Positions 1 to 12,000 are shown, counted from the stretch's first letter. The stretch: DNA of 64,000 bases from Epiperipatus broadwayi (GCA_028023455.1 JAQFVV010006450.1:1215501-1279500); one strand, 5' to 3'. The notes: generated by a model from the letters alone, not told the origin. Made by a program: numbers and translations.

Positions 1-1000
1 ATGTTTTTTGTTAAAAAAAAAAAAATTTGTTTAATTACATTTCAAAATATATGACTTGTCTTTTAATTTTTATTAAAAGTCAATTAATAAAGCAGTTAGA
101 TTTTTTTTTTTTTTTTTTGGGGGGGGGGGATAGATCTTTAATTACTGATGGAGGAAATGACAAAATATTGCCTATTCAAATGGTTGGAATTGTTTTTGCT
201 TTTTGGGTTTTTTGCAACTATGCTACTCACATATCATTTAACATTTAAACCACCTGATATATGATAAATATATAAATTAAAATCTTAGTCTTTTGTGTCT
301 TAGAGTAGTGTTAAGATATTTTTAAGAACTAAAAGTTTCTGAATCTCTTCACAACTGAATAGTATATATATATAAAAAAATAACAATTTTTATAATACTG
401 TACTCAACATTTTGCTGGGATGCTTGATTATCAAATGATCTGTCAAGCAAATACTATTTATTTTATTTTTTAGAATATTTGAAGTAAAAAAAAAAAAAGG
501 TAAATATTTTAGCTAGAATTTACAAAGTGTAAAAGAATATATAATGATTATAATAATCTTTTATTAATAATATATATTTTGCATAATTAAAATTTTGTGT
601 TATGTATTTAAATAATATACGTTAAAAATAAAATTAAATTATATGATCATTTAGCTTTAGAGTTGTATGATGTTTAAGCATCAAAATGTATGAAGATAAT
701 AGTCCCATTCAGTTGATAAGATGGATATTTTCTTTACCCTATTGGAATTGATCTAGAAACCTCAACTTCTTAAAATATTATCAATAAATATAGCTTTAAT
801 GTTATGTATCAATTTCATATCATTTTCAATCATTTGTCTTCTTATATAAAATGCTTATTTTAATGTTATATATAACTATTCTAATGTTGTACATTGTGAT
901 TTAATGCATTGAGAGAGTGGGGGACTTGAGGGCTGAAAGTTCATGAATAATAGCTTCACTATTATACGATCTCGCTCATACAAAACATTCCAATTTTTTT
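1..1000. other. AT-rich non-coding DNA, no gene seen
   Basis: No coding signal is visible. The stretch is made of A/T runs and short TA repeats. Its one oddity is a long T run joined directly to a run of about ten G at 101-129, which stands out because G/C is otherwise scarce here. Confidence 0.6.
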
Positions 1001-2640
1001 TTAATATATATTATAACGATCGAAATGAAAGTGAAGATCGAATCTAACCGCAAACTACGATATCTGCTCTACAAGGCGCCATCTAGGCATTTAAACCTAG
1101 AAAAATTTATAGAGTAGGCAGATACGCACTGTTAAGATTCCACTTTATTTAAATATTCCGATCGTTAGCCCAAGTCACTAGCTCAGCGGAGACGCAGAGA
1201 TAAAAATCTATATCTTAATTTATATCTTAAATATCAATAAATAAAAGCCACTGCCAGAAATTAACACATAAAAATATTTATTTACGCACATATAAAATAA
1301 TATTTAAATTTTGAGGAATAAGTTTAACATTTTAGATTTTTATATTAACTTTTAATTTTACATTTAACTAAGTTTCAATGAGTTTAATATTTTATTTAGA
1401 TAGTCAAGTATGAATAGACTACATAGATCTGCATTTGAAAAGAAAATATTCTTCCCTGATTTAACCTTAGGCAACAAATTTCGCAACCAAACTGGCACCA
1501 ATCCATCTGATACATTCATGTATTCAATGTAGCATGATACGACAAAACAAAATACTATATTGTCAGGAATGTACATCTGATCAGTAAGTAGATTAGAGAA
1601 GACATTGTCTCTCCACCAACAGGAATGTGACATCTGTTGGCGAGTAGAACAATAAACATAAAACTCCATAGGAATGGACTGAGGTCCTTTGCTGTCTTAC
1701 AAATCCATCCATAGGCAAACAGAGGGTGTGTGGCGTATATCTATAATCCTGCCCGTAGCGGACCTCATACTACATCTACAATTACACAAATATATCCAAT
1801 CCATTGAACCAATTCAACTACGAAATGAATAACCTAAGATTACCCTCCCTTAATTTAGCTTTACAAAACTATATAGCCATTCACGCCCAACTTAAATTTA
1901 ACATTTAAATATGTTCGCACAGATTATTTTTATAAATTTGCTTTTAAAATGTTGAGTATAGATCGGCTGCACAGATTCCACGGTCAAAAACATCCAAATT
2001 AAACACAATCGATCAAAATACAAAATCATCGATCACGTCAATTGCAAAGGGAATATACAAGGCTCCATGGCATTCATTGGAAGATGCCCGCATTAACCTC
2101 GTTGACCTATATATTCTAATCAAATGTGAAAACTTCAACATAATCAACTGCTAACGAACCTATGCAACGTCTATACCCAACCTAAATTTCATCATTTAAA
2201 ATTTAAACAATAAACAATTTATACAATAAGAAAGAAAAAAATGGAAATGATTTTTATCAATCGGAAAACATATAAAATTAAACATTATTAATTTGATTTA
2301 AAAACTTACAAGAGTCAGATAAGAGTCCGTTTTAACATTTAAGTTGGCTTGTTTATCAATTTGTAAAACTTGACGAAAGTTCTTAATTGATTTTAACAAT
2401 TGTTCATTTCATATAGCTTATGGTAGAAGAGTCCAGGTTTCTGCTTTTAATTCCCGCGACGCCTCCATTGGAAGATAATGTTCTGGAGATGGCAATAGCT
2501 GGTTCAAGGTATCAGTCTTTTCATTTTTCTTTTTTTTTTAATAGAGTGTGGTATGTGCGCCCGACCGCATGTCTCAAACACACAACACTGGAACTCAATA
2601 TTTCTCTTTTTATAGTAAATCTCCAGATTGAATGAACAAA
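1000..2640. other. Less AT-rich stretch, possibly old repeat or gene-flank sequence
   Basis: This stretch has more C and CpG-containing words (for example near 1070-1200 and 1730-1770) and fewer homopolymers than its flanks. A 101-codon minus-strand ORF (1364-1669) and a candidate exon (2417-2508) lie inside it. No family was recognised. It could be an old transposon, a gene flank, or DNA of separate origin. Confidence 0.35.
2417..2508 (+). CDS. Candidate internal exon, unknown protein
   Basis: A pyrimidine-rich tract ending in AG (2403-2416) is followed by 92 bases open in the frame that reads LMVEESRFLLLIPATPPLED and onward. A GT splice-donor candidate follows an AAG at 2506-2510. The peptide has balanced composition, unlike the poly-Asn, poly-Phe and poly-Ile shadow ORFs nearby, and the segment is locally GC-richer. 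Nothing was recognised by family, and no partner exon was found. It may be chance; splice-like signals are common in AT-rich DNA. Confidence 0.2.
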
Positions 2641-3554
2641 GACGTCACTAATCCAAATTTTCGTTCGAGTCCGGGCTGAGGCTTGGTGCTTCCATTGGTC
2701 AAGCTAAAATCTCTTTATTCTCTTATCTAATTTACTCTCTGACTTTTTAATTAGACAGCTTTTGGATAATTAATAAACAATCATTTCCATTTACAGATTA
2801 CAGGAATTAATTAATACCTGTTTTTATTTTTAAATCTTGTACTTTTTTTTTTTTTTTTTTATAAAAAAGTACGTTCAAATACTTATTTATTTGTTGTTTT
2901 TTTTTAAAAAAAATATTTTTAAAGTTTGGCATCTGTGCGAATGTATATACATTTAACAAACATTTTAATTTTAGCGTTTAGTTTTTTTTTTACTTTTATT
3001 TGCGAACTTTTAAGTTTTTATTTTAAATTAATGTAACGACATATTTATATATCGTTACAATATATAATCTCACATTTTTGATCACAATTGGAATGAATAG
3101 GAAAAATTAAAACCAATCTTATGGTTACCATAGAAATGTTATTGAACCAGTTGAAATTTTTAAGATAATTTTGCTTTCATTCAGAAATGAATTCATGATC
3201 TTATATGTACTATTAAGATACACCTGGGATCCACTCCTCAGAAAAATGTTCATGTCTGGTTCTCCAAAGTTGTGATACTGGAAAGAAAATATTAAAAGAC
3301 ATAATTGGCAGAAGTAAAAAACAAAGCATAAATAGATGAACAATATTATGATCATTGTTATAAATATTTTATACAATCACTTGTCTTCTCAGAAAAAATG
3401 CCATTGCTTTTAATCTATCATAATTTGCCTGTATGTGTGTTTGCTTGAAGATTTGTAATGATGGCATTATAATTATATGTATGAGTATTTCCAACATTGA
3501 GGTATATTGCTAAATGTTTTAGTTCATTTCAAAAAACTTTATTTATACTTTTCC
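2641..3554. other. AT-rich non-coding DNA, no gene seen
   Basis: T-rich tracts (around 2845 and 2900) and TA-rich text. No motif, RNA gene or mobile-element end was identified. Confidence 0.55.
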
Positions 3555-3570
3555 AAATACATTTAACTAT
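3555..3570 (+). repeat. Left target-site duplication of the SINE
   Basis: Sixteen bases identical to 3681-3696, directly flanking the insert at 3571-3680. Confidence 0.85.
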
Positions 3571-3680
3571 GTAAAGCGTTGTTAGCCAAGAGGTCATCGC
3601 AACTGCCTTGCAAGCAAGTAGTTGGTTGCAGACAGTTGTGGGTTCGCCTCCTGGACGATGCTATGACATATAGAAGAAAA
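3571..3680 (+). mobile_element. Short tRNA-headed SINE with perfect 16-bp target duplication
   Basis: The insert begins GTAAAGCGTTG, continues as a tRNA-like head with an intact B-box-like GGGTTCGCCTCC (about 3640-3651), then has a short tail GACATATAG and an A-rich end. The 16-bp sequence AAATACATTTAACTAT occurs exactly at 3555-3570 and again at 3681-3696, so both ends are fixed by a target-site duplication. A second copy with the same start and the same tail lies on the minus strand at 30786-30880. The head resembles tRNA-Gly but has extra bases in the anticodon region, so it is not a working tRNA. Confidence 0.85.
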
Positions 3681-3696
3681 AAATACATTTAACTAT
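3681..3696 (+). repeat. Right target-site duplication of the SINE
   Basis: Exact repeat of 3555-3570; it follows directly after the A-rich tail of the SINE. Confidence 0.85.
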
Positions 3697-3990
3697 TTAG
3701 AGAAATATAGAACAATGTTTCAAGTTGTATTATGTACCTCTCTTTTTCTTAATTTTTTTTAAGGGCACAGTTGTTGAATAATTTCTAAACCTTGTGGATT
3801 ATCACATTACATTAATTATGGAATTAGTTACCATTTTTAGAAACATTTAATAATTCAACTAAATGGTGGAAATTATCCAAATATAAGTGCATATGTATGT
3901 ATGTATAGATTATACATAGTTTTGAGCAGTGGTAGAGTGGTAGATTCTGGAACTAATAGTTCATGGAATATTTCTCATTTGAAGAAAGTA

Positions 3991-4042
<52 letters not shown>

Positions 4043-4071
4043 TTAATAATAATAATAATAATAATAATAAT
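3991..4071. repeat. (AAT)n microsatellite
   Basis: About 81 bases of AAT repeats with a single interruption near 4041. It produces a spurious poly-Asn ORF on the plus strand. Confidence 0.97.
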
Positions 4072-4431
4072 GTAACAGGAGTAGAACAGTTTTCCTCAGT
4101 TTTTAACTTTGAACAACCAAGTGACAGATTATTTAATTATTATTATTACCATATATTATCAAATTTAGTTTCATTTTTTTAAAAGTGGTATGTAAGTAAT
4201 CAAATGATCTTTAGGACATAAGTGAAGATTGAGCTTCAATCCAGGCATCTATAAATCTATGAATCAATCACTCTGCAACTATCATAAAACATACATGGCA
4301 CAATTAATGGTTTGTTATTAGGGATGTTATGTGACATTCGACCATCAGAAGTCATAGACCAACTTTAGTCTAGAAATTTTTATTTCTTGTTATTCTGTCA
4401 TTATGTTAAACTACAAGCAAAAATTTTTCTT

Positions 4432-4515
4432 TGCCCAATTTACAATTTGAACCCATGACCTGAGATTAAGAATCTCGAGTTCCAGCAATTAACTAATCGG
4501 TAAAGCATGTTAAAC
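4432..4515 (-). repeat. tRNA-Lys-like SINE head, degenerate
   Basis: On the minus strand a tRNA-like block is readable: an A-box-like region, then GAGATTCTTAATCTC, which pairs as an anticodon arm with a CTT/TTA-type loop like tRNA-Lys, then TCATGGGTTCAAAT as a B-box. The acceptor stem is not conserved, so this is a SINE head or relic and not a gene. tRNA-Lys-derived SINEs are common in many invertebrates, including cephalopods. Confidence 0.5.
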
Positions 4516-4599
4516 CACTCATAATGTAATGTTCAATGTCAGAAGTGATAGTTTGAACTTGTGTCCAGAAGTTTTTAGCTCATGAGATTTGCAATTCTA

Positions 4600-5380
4600 T
4601 TACTGCGATAATGTTTTATAAGCAACATATCGAGTCTAATTATGAATAAAAATATTAATAAAATTCATACAATTTATTTTATAAACGATTAGTTTAATTC
4701 AAGTAGAATCTCAATCACCCGATTCTTTTTTGAAAAATTATAAACAAATGTAATCATGCTAACTCTTAGAAGAAGAAGAATTAATAGTAATACTTTAGTA
4801 ATTATTTTTAGTTAAAGCATAATACTAAATAATATTCATGAACCTAGAGATCTCTACACCAATTCTTGCTGTCACTATCACAGCCATGCTATCAATACCT
4901 AATGAAGTGAGGAAAAAATGTTACCAGAAAATGCATTTCATACCCTCTGTTTGTTATTACTAACAGTTGAATGGATTTGGGGAAGAATAAAGTTTGAATT
5001 TTTTTGTTATTAATTAACAATTTTATTAGATCGTGGAAATAGTCTAGCATATAACTAACTACAAGTAAAATACTATTATCGCAAACCTTCTGACAATGAT
5101 TTTTGCAATATTTATACAAACTAATCTGTGAACCATTAGTATGTCCACACATAGAATATAGTGGCCCATTAATCAATTTATTAGATATTTTGTGATGTTT
5201 TCTTTTAACTTCTATGATAAACTTTTTTCTATATTACCTTATCTAATTTGTAGCTCTATTATAGTCACAGTCGTATTCTAATGGAAACAATCAAAATTGG
5301 ACTCTTAAAGTGTCTTTGAGATAATCTTCATAATGTAAATAGGATCAATAAATTGATAGATTTGAATCATGTATTTGTTT
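4600..5380. other. AT-rich non-coding DNA, no gene seen
   Basis: No recognisable element. The minus-strand ORF in this stretch has no family resemblance. Confidence 0.5.
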
Positions 5381-5783
5381 CTTTTTGTTTTTTTCAGTAA
5401 GTTCTCAAGCAATAGACTACCATGGCCAAGTTATAACTCTCAAAATAGTTAGTGTTAGTTTTCCACTGCATGCCATTTTTTTTAACAAGGTCTATTCTAG
5501 CATCTCAGTTACACCAGAATGGGGAAAAAACTTTAATTACTATATTATATACTATCACTGCAAGAAAGTGAAATGAAAAAAAAGTAAATGAGTTTTAATG
5601 TATAATTTTTTATTTTTGTAATCTTTTTTTAATAAAGATATTGTTCTTCTATGTTTAATAAATAAAATAGTATATATATATATTGAAAATGTATATTCAC
5701 TGGGCTTTAAAATTATATATATATATATATATAATTTACTTTCAATTCTCAATGTGGCAGTGCTGAAACAGCAGCTGTCCAAA

Positions 5784-6188
5784 CTAAATCACTTCCTTTT
5801 TAAAAATATTTTGTAATACTAACCTTATCTGAAGTGCTAACAGCTGGCAGTCTGTATTGTGATCATTTTCTATAATGTTTGACAGCTAGTTGCAGTTCTA
5901 CATCAAGCAGTTCATTTATTCTGTGACTAGAATCTGTGGAGATACACTCTATAAAACAGAGTGGCTGCAATAAATTAAACCTTTTCTTGCATAGCTGTCA
6001 GAATGTTCCAAGCCAGCAACAAAATGTGAGAGTGATTTTCCTATCTTAGCTACCATATGAATGATTTTAGCAGACTGTATGATAGAGTCTAAAGCAAGTA
6101 AAAGCTTTCCCAACATGAGAACATCTCCAAGAAGATCCATTGTATTTTGATTTCTACCATAATTTCTCATTAAAGGTGTGAAGAATCA
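5784..6188 (-). pseudogene. TELO2-like (Tel2 telomere maintenance) C-terminal pseudogene
   Basis: One minus-strand frame, without frame-shifting indels, reads through the C-terminal part of a TELO2-like protein, a scaffold of the TTT complex that stabilises PIKK kinases. Recognisable blocks in order are FFTPLMRNY, TMDLLGD, LGKLLLAL, a helix ending IGKSLSHFV, SDSYARKGL, and finally IIENDHNTDCQLLALQ, followed by a terminal stop at 5784-5786. Family order and spacing are preserved. Four in-frame stops interrupt it: TAG at 5949-5951, then TAA, TAG and TAG within the next 22 codons. A TGA sits just upstream at 6186-6188. They fall at positions where the family has Leu, Leu, Glu and Trp. The copy is therefore dead. 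The roughly 130 codons without an intron suggest a retrocopy or a decayed last exon. Confidence 0.8.
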
Positions 6189-6544
6189 TCCAGTTACTGG
6201 TACAATCAAATTAATTCACATTCTTGACATATTTTGGATCAATGAAAAAGTATATTATGCTGCTTTCCTCACTATATAAACATTGCTTATATCAAATCTC
6301 CAATCATCAGATGAGCTAAAAGAATATATTTGTGTGTGTTCTTGATTGTGAATATATCTAGAATTTAAAACTAAGTAGATCACAATCATAATGTTTAAAA
6401 GAATGTTTGGCTCATGTTTCTAGAAAGAAGATTCAAGTGTTTGAATGTCTGACTTACCTGTTAATCTGGCAGATACATGTGAAGTGAGAGAGGTAATCTG
6501 GATTTTATCAGATCATGTAAAACTTAGAATTTTTTTAAGCTCCA

Positions 6545-6655
6545 AACATTCTTAGCATTTTTTTTCCAGATAACTGATTCACAACCAATCCAGTTAGTCA
6601 ATCTATATTGGTCAATAAATGAGTATCTATTATTTATTCTTAATTAGAAAGCAAA
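6545..6655 (+). repeat. SINE-like family S2, copy 1
   Basis: Contains the family's diagnostic block: ACCAATCCAGTTAG, then CAATCTATATTGGTC, then AATAAATGAGTAT. The same block recurs at 21935-22052, 23700-23800 and 26745-26830 on the plus strand, and inverted at 9660-9860 and 26900-27115. Copies are strongly diverged from each other. Confidence 0.55.
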
Positions 6656-7670
6656 ACAAGGATTTAAAAAATGATAAATTCCTCGGTATCCAGCGCTTGA
6701 TATGACTGATAATTTTTTTTTTTTTTCGCAGCTCCTTCTTGGAGATCTAATGGGGAAAACCTTTGCATTGAAATGAACTATTTAATGATTAGAGATAAAA
6801 CGCCATTAATTCAAAATTTTTAATTTCAGATCTTTTTTTATTTTGTGAATTTTTCATATTTAATGAATAGATCTTTTACTCTTCTTTGTAAATCTGCACT
6901 CTTTTAATTTAGGAAAAAAGTATGGAGCTCACTGCATTTAGACTTATTAATTTATAAATATTTACTGGATTTTTTTTTTAAATTATGTTGGTAAATATCT
7001 GTGCAAAGATCATCTTTGAAATATTGTTAAAACAATAGAAGTTTTTGAATAATAGGTATGTGGATTAGTGATATTCTGCCTTTATTTTACCTTATGACTT
7101 ACATTAATACTATAATTAATATAATATGAATTATTTAGGTTTAAAAAAATAATAAGAAAACAGAAATCTCTTATAAAATTAATTTTAAAATATTTAATAA
7201 AAAAAAACTGAAATCAAAATAGCTAAGAAAAAATGTATGGAAATTCATTTAAACAAAAGTAATGGTAATAAGACAGACTAAATAAAAGGAAATAAAATTC
7301 ATTCAATATCTTAATTTATCTTCACAGATGAATGATCCATTCACTTACATATGTTCTTATATTAAAAAAAAAATATGAATCATTTTATAAAATACATCTT
7401 TTTTATACAATCAATTATATATGCAAATATAATCAGCTTCAAAAAAAAAAAAAAATTAAATAAACTTGATGATAAAATCTTTGCTGCACTGTTAAATTTA
7501 ACTCTTTCAGGATTTAATATTAAATTCTAAATTATATTTTTTTAAAAATAAAACAAACCATGTAAGAATATTTTAATTTTCCTGGAGCGTTTCTGCAGTT
7601 TTCAACTAATGATACTGCAGTATTTTACAATGGAGAGAGGACTTGTAATCTGAGTAATATTATATCATGT
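6656..7670. other. AT-rich non-coding DNA, no gene seen
   Basis: Homopolymeric A and T tracts only; no element ends recognised. Confidence 0.5.
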
Positions 7671-7679
7671 AGTTACAGT

Positions 7680-7800
7680 TTAGTTTAGGGCAGTGATAGA
7701 TTGCTGATACAAGAACTAAATTTTGTGGATAGAAGTTCCAACTGTTATATGCTTGAACATCATATGACATCCCTAGCATCTAATCATTTGATTGTTATAA
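7680..7800 (+). repeat. Possible SINE-like repeat, family S5
   Basis: The phrase GGCAGTGATAGATTGCTGATAC, followed by a run ending in GAAGTTCCAACTG, resembles a tRNA-like head. Related text is seen near 3925-3965 and 38025-38110. Divergence is high, so family membership is tentative. Confidence 0.35.
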
Positions 7801-8404
7801 TTTATTTTATACAGCTTACATTTGTCTAATTTGTATATTCAAATTGAATTAAGCATGATCATGCATGAATATAATTTTAATCTTATTTGCATTATTAAAA
7901 ATTATAATAGTGTTTTGACTTACAATGTTTTTTAAAATATTTATTCTTAGATGGTAGGAAATAAAATAATTTTACCTAATTCTAATAAAGTCGAAAGTGA
8001 AAACTTTTTTTTAGTATCAATTCTGTTACTTTTTTTTGGAGTGAGTGGAGGGGGGTGTTAATATGTAAAAAATTTGACATGTTATGCTGTATATAATAAT
8101 TCCTCTACATTCATTGCTATTTGTTTCAGATCTTTCTGTGGATACCTAAAATAGTTAGTAATAGTGATTCTATAATGTATATGTTTAACGTATATATGAT
8201 ACCATTTATTTTTAAAATGTATAGAGCAACCACGTAACTGATTGTGATTGCAAGGCTGAGGAAGTGGCAAATTAAGTGATGATATGTGGCAGGGGCTTTT
8301 GTGGACAATATACCCACAAAATTTATGAATTTACATTTGTAGATTTTTTTATGTAATATGATTTTCAAGCTGTTGATAACTGAAACCATGGATAATTGAC
8401 TTAC

Positions 8405-8540
8405 AGCTATATATGAAGGTTTAGTGGTTTGGGTTCATTAAAGTTTATAATATAGCTCTGAAATTGAAATGCTAAGCTAAGATATATTAAGAGAATGTCA
8501 ATTAATATCCAGTTGCCCAATCTGCCTTCCTATAAAGATC
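8405..8540 (+). repeat. Interspersed repeat family S3, copy 1
   Basis: Starts with the shared phrase TTCATTAAAGTTTATAATATAGCTC, followed by AAATTGAAATGCTA. The same phrase opens copies at 37635, 55248 and 60510, all on the plus strand. Confidence 0.55.
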
Positions 8541-9550
8541 TTGACTGTAATAAAATATAATTATGACTTCACCAAAGAATCTAAACCTAAAGCTTAAATT
8601 AATAAAAAGACCGTCTTATAAATATTTAATTCAATAATATTAAATATTAATAACTATATAAATACAAATTGAATACAAATATCCAAGAAATATGTATATT
8701 TTACCCAAGGGTTCGCCAAAATTGTAATTTAAAATCAGAAAAGTCATTCCTAAATCCCACATTACTTTCAGCAGGGATCTCATTGGATATTGAAACATGT
8801 CTATTTCTTCTGATGCTATTTCTTTATTGTTTAGTGAACTATTTCTTTGTTGGTATCTTAATCTCATTAACTTCTTTCTATCTTCTCTTATTTCCTAAGA
8901 ATATTATCATTTGCTAATTTTGACTTGATTAATTAGAAACAACTAATTATTTTTTTAATCAGTATTTCTTTTTTTTTTTTTTTTTAATTTAACTACTTTA
9001 ATAATATGTTTAAATTATACTTTTTCGTCGTTATTTCGTTAACTCTAATTATTATACAACGAAGTTCTTTAATACACGTTAATGCATAAGTTATAACATA
9101 TAGTTAATGTGTGCGCATATTTACTTAGCATGCATTTACATTATTGCTCTTAACTGAGCACAAAGCATTTATAAATATTACTATATTTTATTAATTTATT
9201 GTTTAGCATTAAAGCATTTTTTTTTTTTTTTTAGGTTTATCTGGGCATAATTGCTGAGATATTCTTGACTTCGTTTAAGGAGAAGTCACAATACATCACA
9301 TCACATTATTTAAAAAAATTAAATATCTTCCAAAGTCTTTCTAAATAAAGTCTGCCTGCCTTTGTATATTCCAAATAAAAAAATTTAATTTAGTATTTAC
9401 AAAGTGAAAGAAGTCTGAAGATAGATAATTAAGTTATATACTGTCTTTAAAAAAAAATCAGATTTGTGAAATCTAAATTATTATATTTTCACAACTTTTT
9501 TAAAATAATATTTTAAAAAAATATTCCCTCTTTGTTTATTTTTTTACAGA
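8541..9550. other. AT-rich non-coding DNA, no gene seen
   Basis: Two overlapping short ORFs on opposite strands at 8640-8917 show no family features. The rest is T-rich tracts. Confidence 0.5.
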
Positions 9551-9659
9551 CTTTAAGCCTACTACAAGTCAAAGGCTTCTCTATCAGCCCGTTTTAGAGG
9601 AAGAGTGATGTAAATACATTGTTCACCAGAGTCGCTAAATAGTGAGGATTTGAATGATT

Positions 9660-9860
9660 TTCCGTCCTTGTTAATAATCTCTATCTAAGAATAGCGAAGT
9701 ATGCATTTTCCGATTAGTATTGGATGCTTAACTGGATTAGCCATGGGCCAAATACTTGGGAAAAAATCCTAATATTGTCTGGGAATTCAGAGCCTGGATT
9801 TGAACTTAGTCTGTAGTCATGATAGGTAGACACACTACCAACTTTACATGGTCTTTTAAA
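9660..9860 (-). repeat. SINE-like family S2 with tRNA-like head, inverted copy
   Basis: Read on the minus strand it has a tRNA-like head, with GGTAGTGTGTCTACC as an A-box and AAGTTCAAATCC as a B-box, then the S2 core CTAATCCAGTTAAGCATCC. A similar head and core recur inverted at 26900-27115. Confidence 0.55.
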
Positions 9861-10054
9861 AACAAGGATATATATGTTTGTAGGTATGGGTTAGTCATAT
9901 TTGTAGAAGATGATAACAGAATGGCACTTGAAGTTATTTTTTTTGCTATGATTATGAGGGATAACACCTCGAAAGCATTTAGCCTACATTGATTTATTTT
10001 GATTGTTTGTCATTAACAGCTTCTTCACCCAGCGTTTTAAAGCGCTTGTATATA

Positions 10055-10235
10055 CTATTAAAAGAGATTGTAAAAGACCTAGAAAGAGACCACATGTTAG
10101 ATGGGTGAATGAAATAAGGCAGTTTATTAGCACAATGTGGAGAAGAGAAGTTATGAATCAGAGAAATTAGATTAAACTTGGAGAGACCTTCATCTTGCAG
10201 AATATCGTATCGATAACGATTAAAAATAATGATGA
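10055..10235 (+). pseudogene. RTE-like LINE 3' end, truncated
   Basis: The plus strand encodes the end of an RTE-type reverse-transcriptase ORF: RDCKRPRKRPHVRW, then EIRQFISTMWRRE, then a stop and an ending in ATGATGATGA. The same 3' end is present at 35080-35265 (plus) and 61660-61830 (minus), with the same ATG-rich terminus. RTE elements are known to end in short 3' microsatellites. It is severely 5'-truncated and not functional. Confidence 0.75.
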
Positions 10236-10299
10236 TGACGCATTTTATTAGAAAAATAAACAATACTTATATTTAATTATTATCAAACACATATCCGTG

Positions 10300-12000
10300 T
10301 TCATTTATTTAATATAAATTTACTTTTTTTTTTAAACTTATATATAAATGAAACACCCACATACATACATGGGGATAATGAACCGCATCCTTGGTTATTG
10401 GCCCACTTGAGTCCTGGATACATTTCTTCATTTTTCTGCATATAGTTTGTTTTTATATCTAGTTTTATATCTATATAAAGTTCTCTGCTTGAAGATGCGA
10501 GCGAATGCTTGGACACTAACTACTGTTATTAGTAATAGTAATTCTACTTGATAATTGTTCGCTATTGTTGGTCATTGCCCCCTCCTCCCCATTTATTACA
10601 ATTTATTCTTCTTAATATTAGAACTGCATCATAAACTTTAATGAGCACATTGCACCATTAAGATGTTTCGTGCAGACAAAACTGATATTATAATAACAAT
10701 ACAACTGTTCATTCTTATACTATCAGTCCATTCATTATATTTTCCACCCCAACTCTCCTCTAATAACTGAAATATCTGCTGAAATTCAGATTTTTTATCT
10801 TTTTTCTTCTTCTTTTTTTTAATAATAGAATTAAAATAAATTGCTTGATATTGAAATATTGGTGAGCAAAATTACTTTTTTATTGCAATTTTTAAAAGAG
10901 GGGAAGGGTGAGATTGACTAACTTTAATGCTCCATTTAATCAATTAACTTTGATAATAAAATTATTCAAATTATTTTTTTAAAAAAAAAAAAAAAAGACC
11001 GGTGATGTTCTGAAATTTGTTTTCTGTTAATATAGATATTGTATAGTAGCGTATATATATAGTCTGTTCTATTAAAACGAAAATTCTCTCTGGTTTTACA
11101 GATATAAATGATATTATAGAGCATTGATGTGTAACAAGATTAAAGGTTCGACCATTGGAAAACATACATATAAGACAGAGATAAAGAATATGTTGTATAT
11201 TTATAAATATACAATAATATATACGTTATGAATTCTAATATACATATTAACGAAAAGTAGATAACTGACGAGTATGAAATGCACTCTTGGTGGAGGAAAT
11301 GGATGCTTGGGGTGATTGCAATATGTGTTGTATATATATATAGTGTGATCTGTGGGTAGGATTATATGTATGCTCAGGTATCTTAGATATTAGTTTGGGA
11401 TCCCAAAAGTATTTTATTTTGATTAGAAAGTCTTGATGATATAATTTAACTTTACTAAAAGTCCCTATGCAATATTCTTTATTATTGTAAGTTTAGAAAC
11501 AGCTAAAAAAATTTATTCAGTTTTAAAAAAGTTAATGAATTTAAAATTATAAAAACTTAATGTGGAATCGGTAAAAAAAATTTCACCATACACAATGTTG
11601 TCTATACGTTTTTTTTATTATTGAGTTTTCCCTGTATGGTGATATTGCTCATATGATGTATAATTTTCAAGATTTTAAATTGAATACTGGCAATTTACTT
11701 TGGAGGGGGAGGGGGATATAAATTACTTTGATGGTGTCAGTATTTTATATCAGTTTTACAAAATGGCCACCATTTTTTAAAAAAAGACAGACATTTAAAA
11801 AATATATATATATATTTTAAGTTTATTATTATGAATAGTTTATTGAAGTCAAGAGTACAAATTGAAAATGATTATTTTAGTAAATCCTTATATAAAGGCT
11901 TCTCATATGCAAGGGACTGGGTATATATTATTTTGTATTTGTTTGAAGGTTTGTAATAAAGGCATTTTATTTATGGTTATGTGTTGTATTATTTTCATTA
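10300..12000. other. AT-rich non-coding DNA, no gene seen
   Basis: No supported gene. Homopolymers at 10975-10996, TA repeats near 11335 and 11805, and G-rich words near 11700 are the only structure noticed. Confidence 0.5.

Noticed and set aside
1364-1669. 101-codon minus-strand ORF
   Set aside because: Length alone is not convincing and no domain was recognised; kept only as a note within the 1000-2640 region.
3901-4182. 93-codon plus-strand ORF rich in Asn
   Set aside because: It is a translation of the (AAT)n microsatellite at 3991-4071.
5398-5576. Possible exon after a strong acceptor-like tract (reads SSQAIDYHGQVITLK...)
   Set aside because: The open frame soon turns into AT-driven residues, no donor or family similarity is evident, and polypyrimidine tracts are common here.
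5949-6170. A live small gene on the minus strand
   Set aside because: The open frame is only part of a longer TELO2-like reading frame that continues past several stops; it is a pseudogene fragment.
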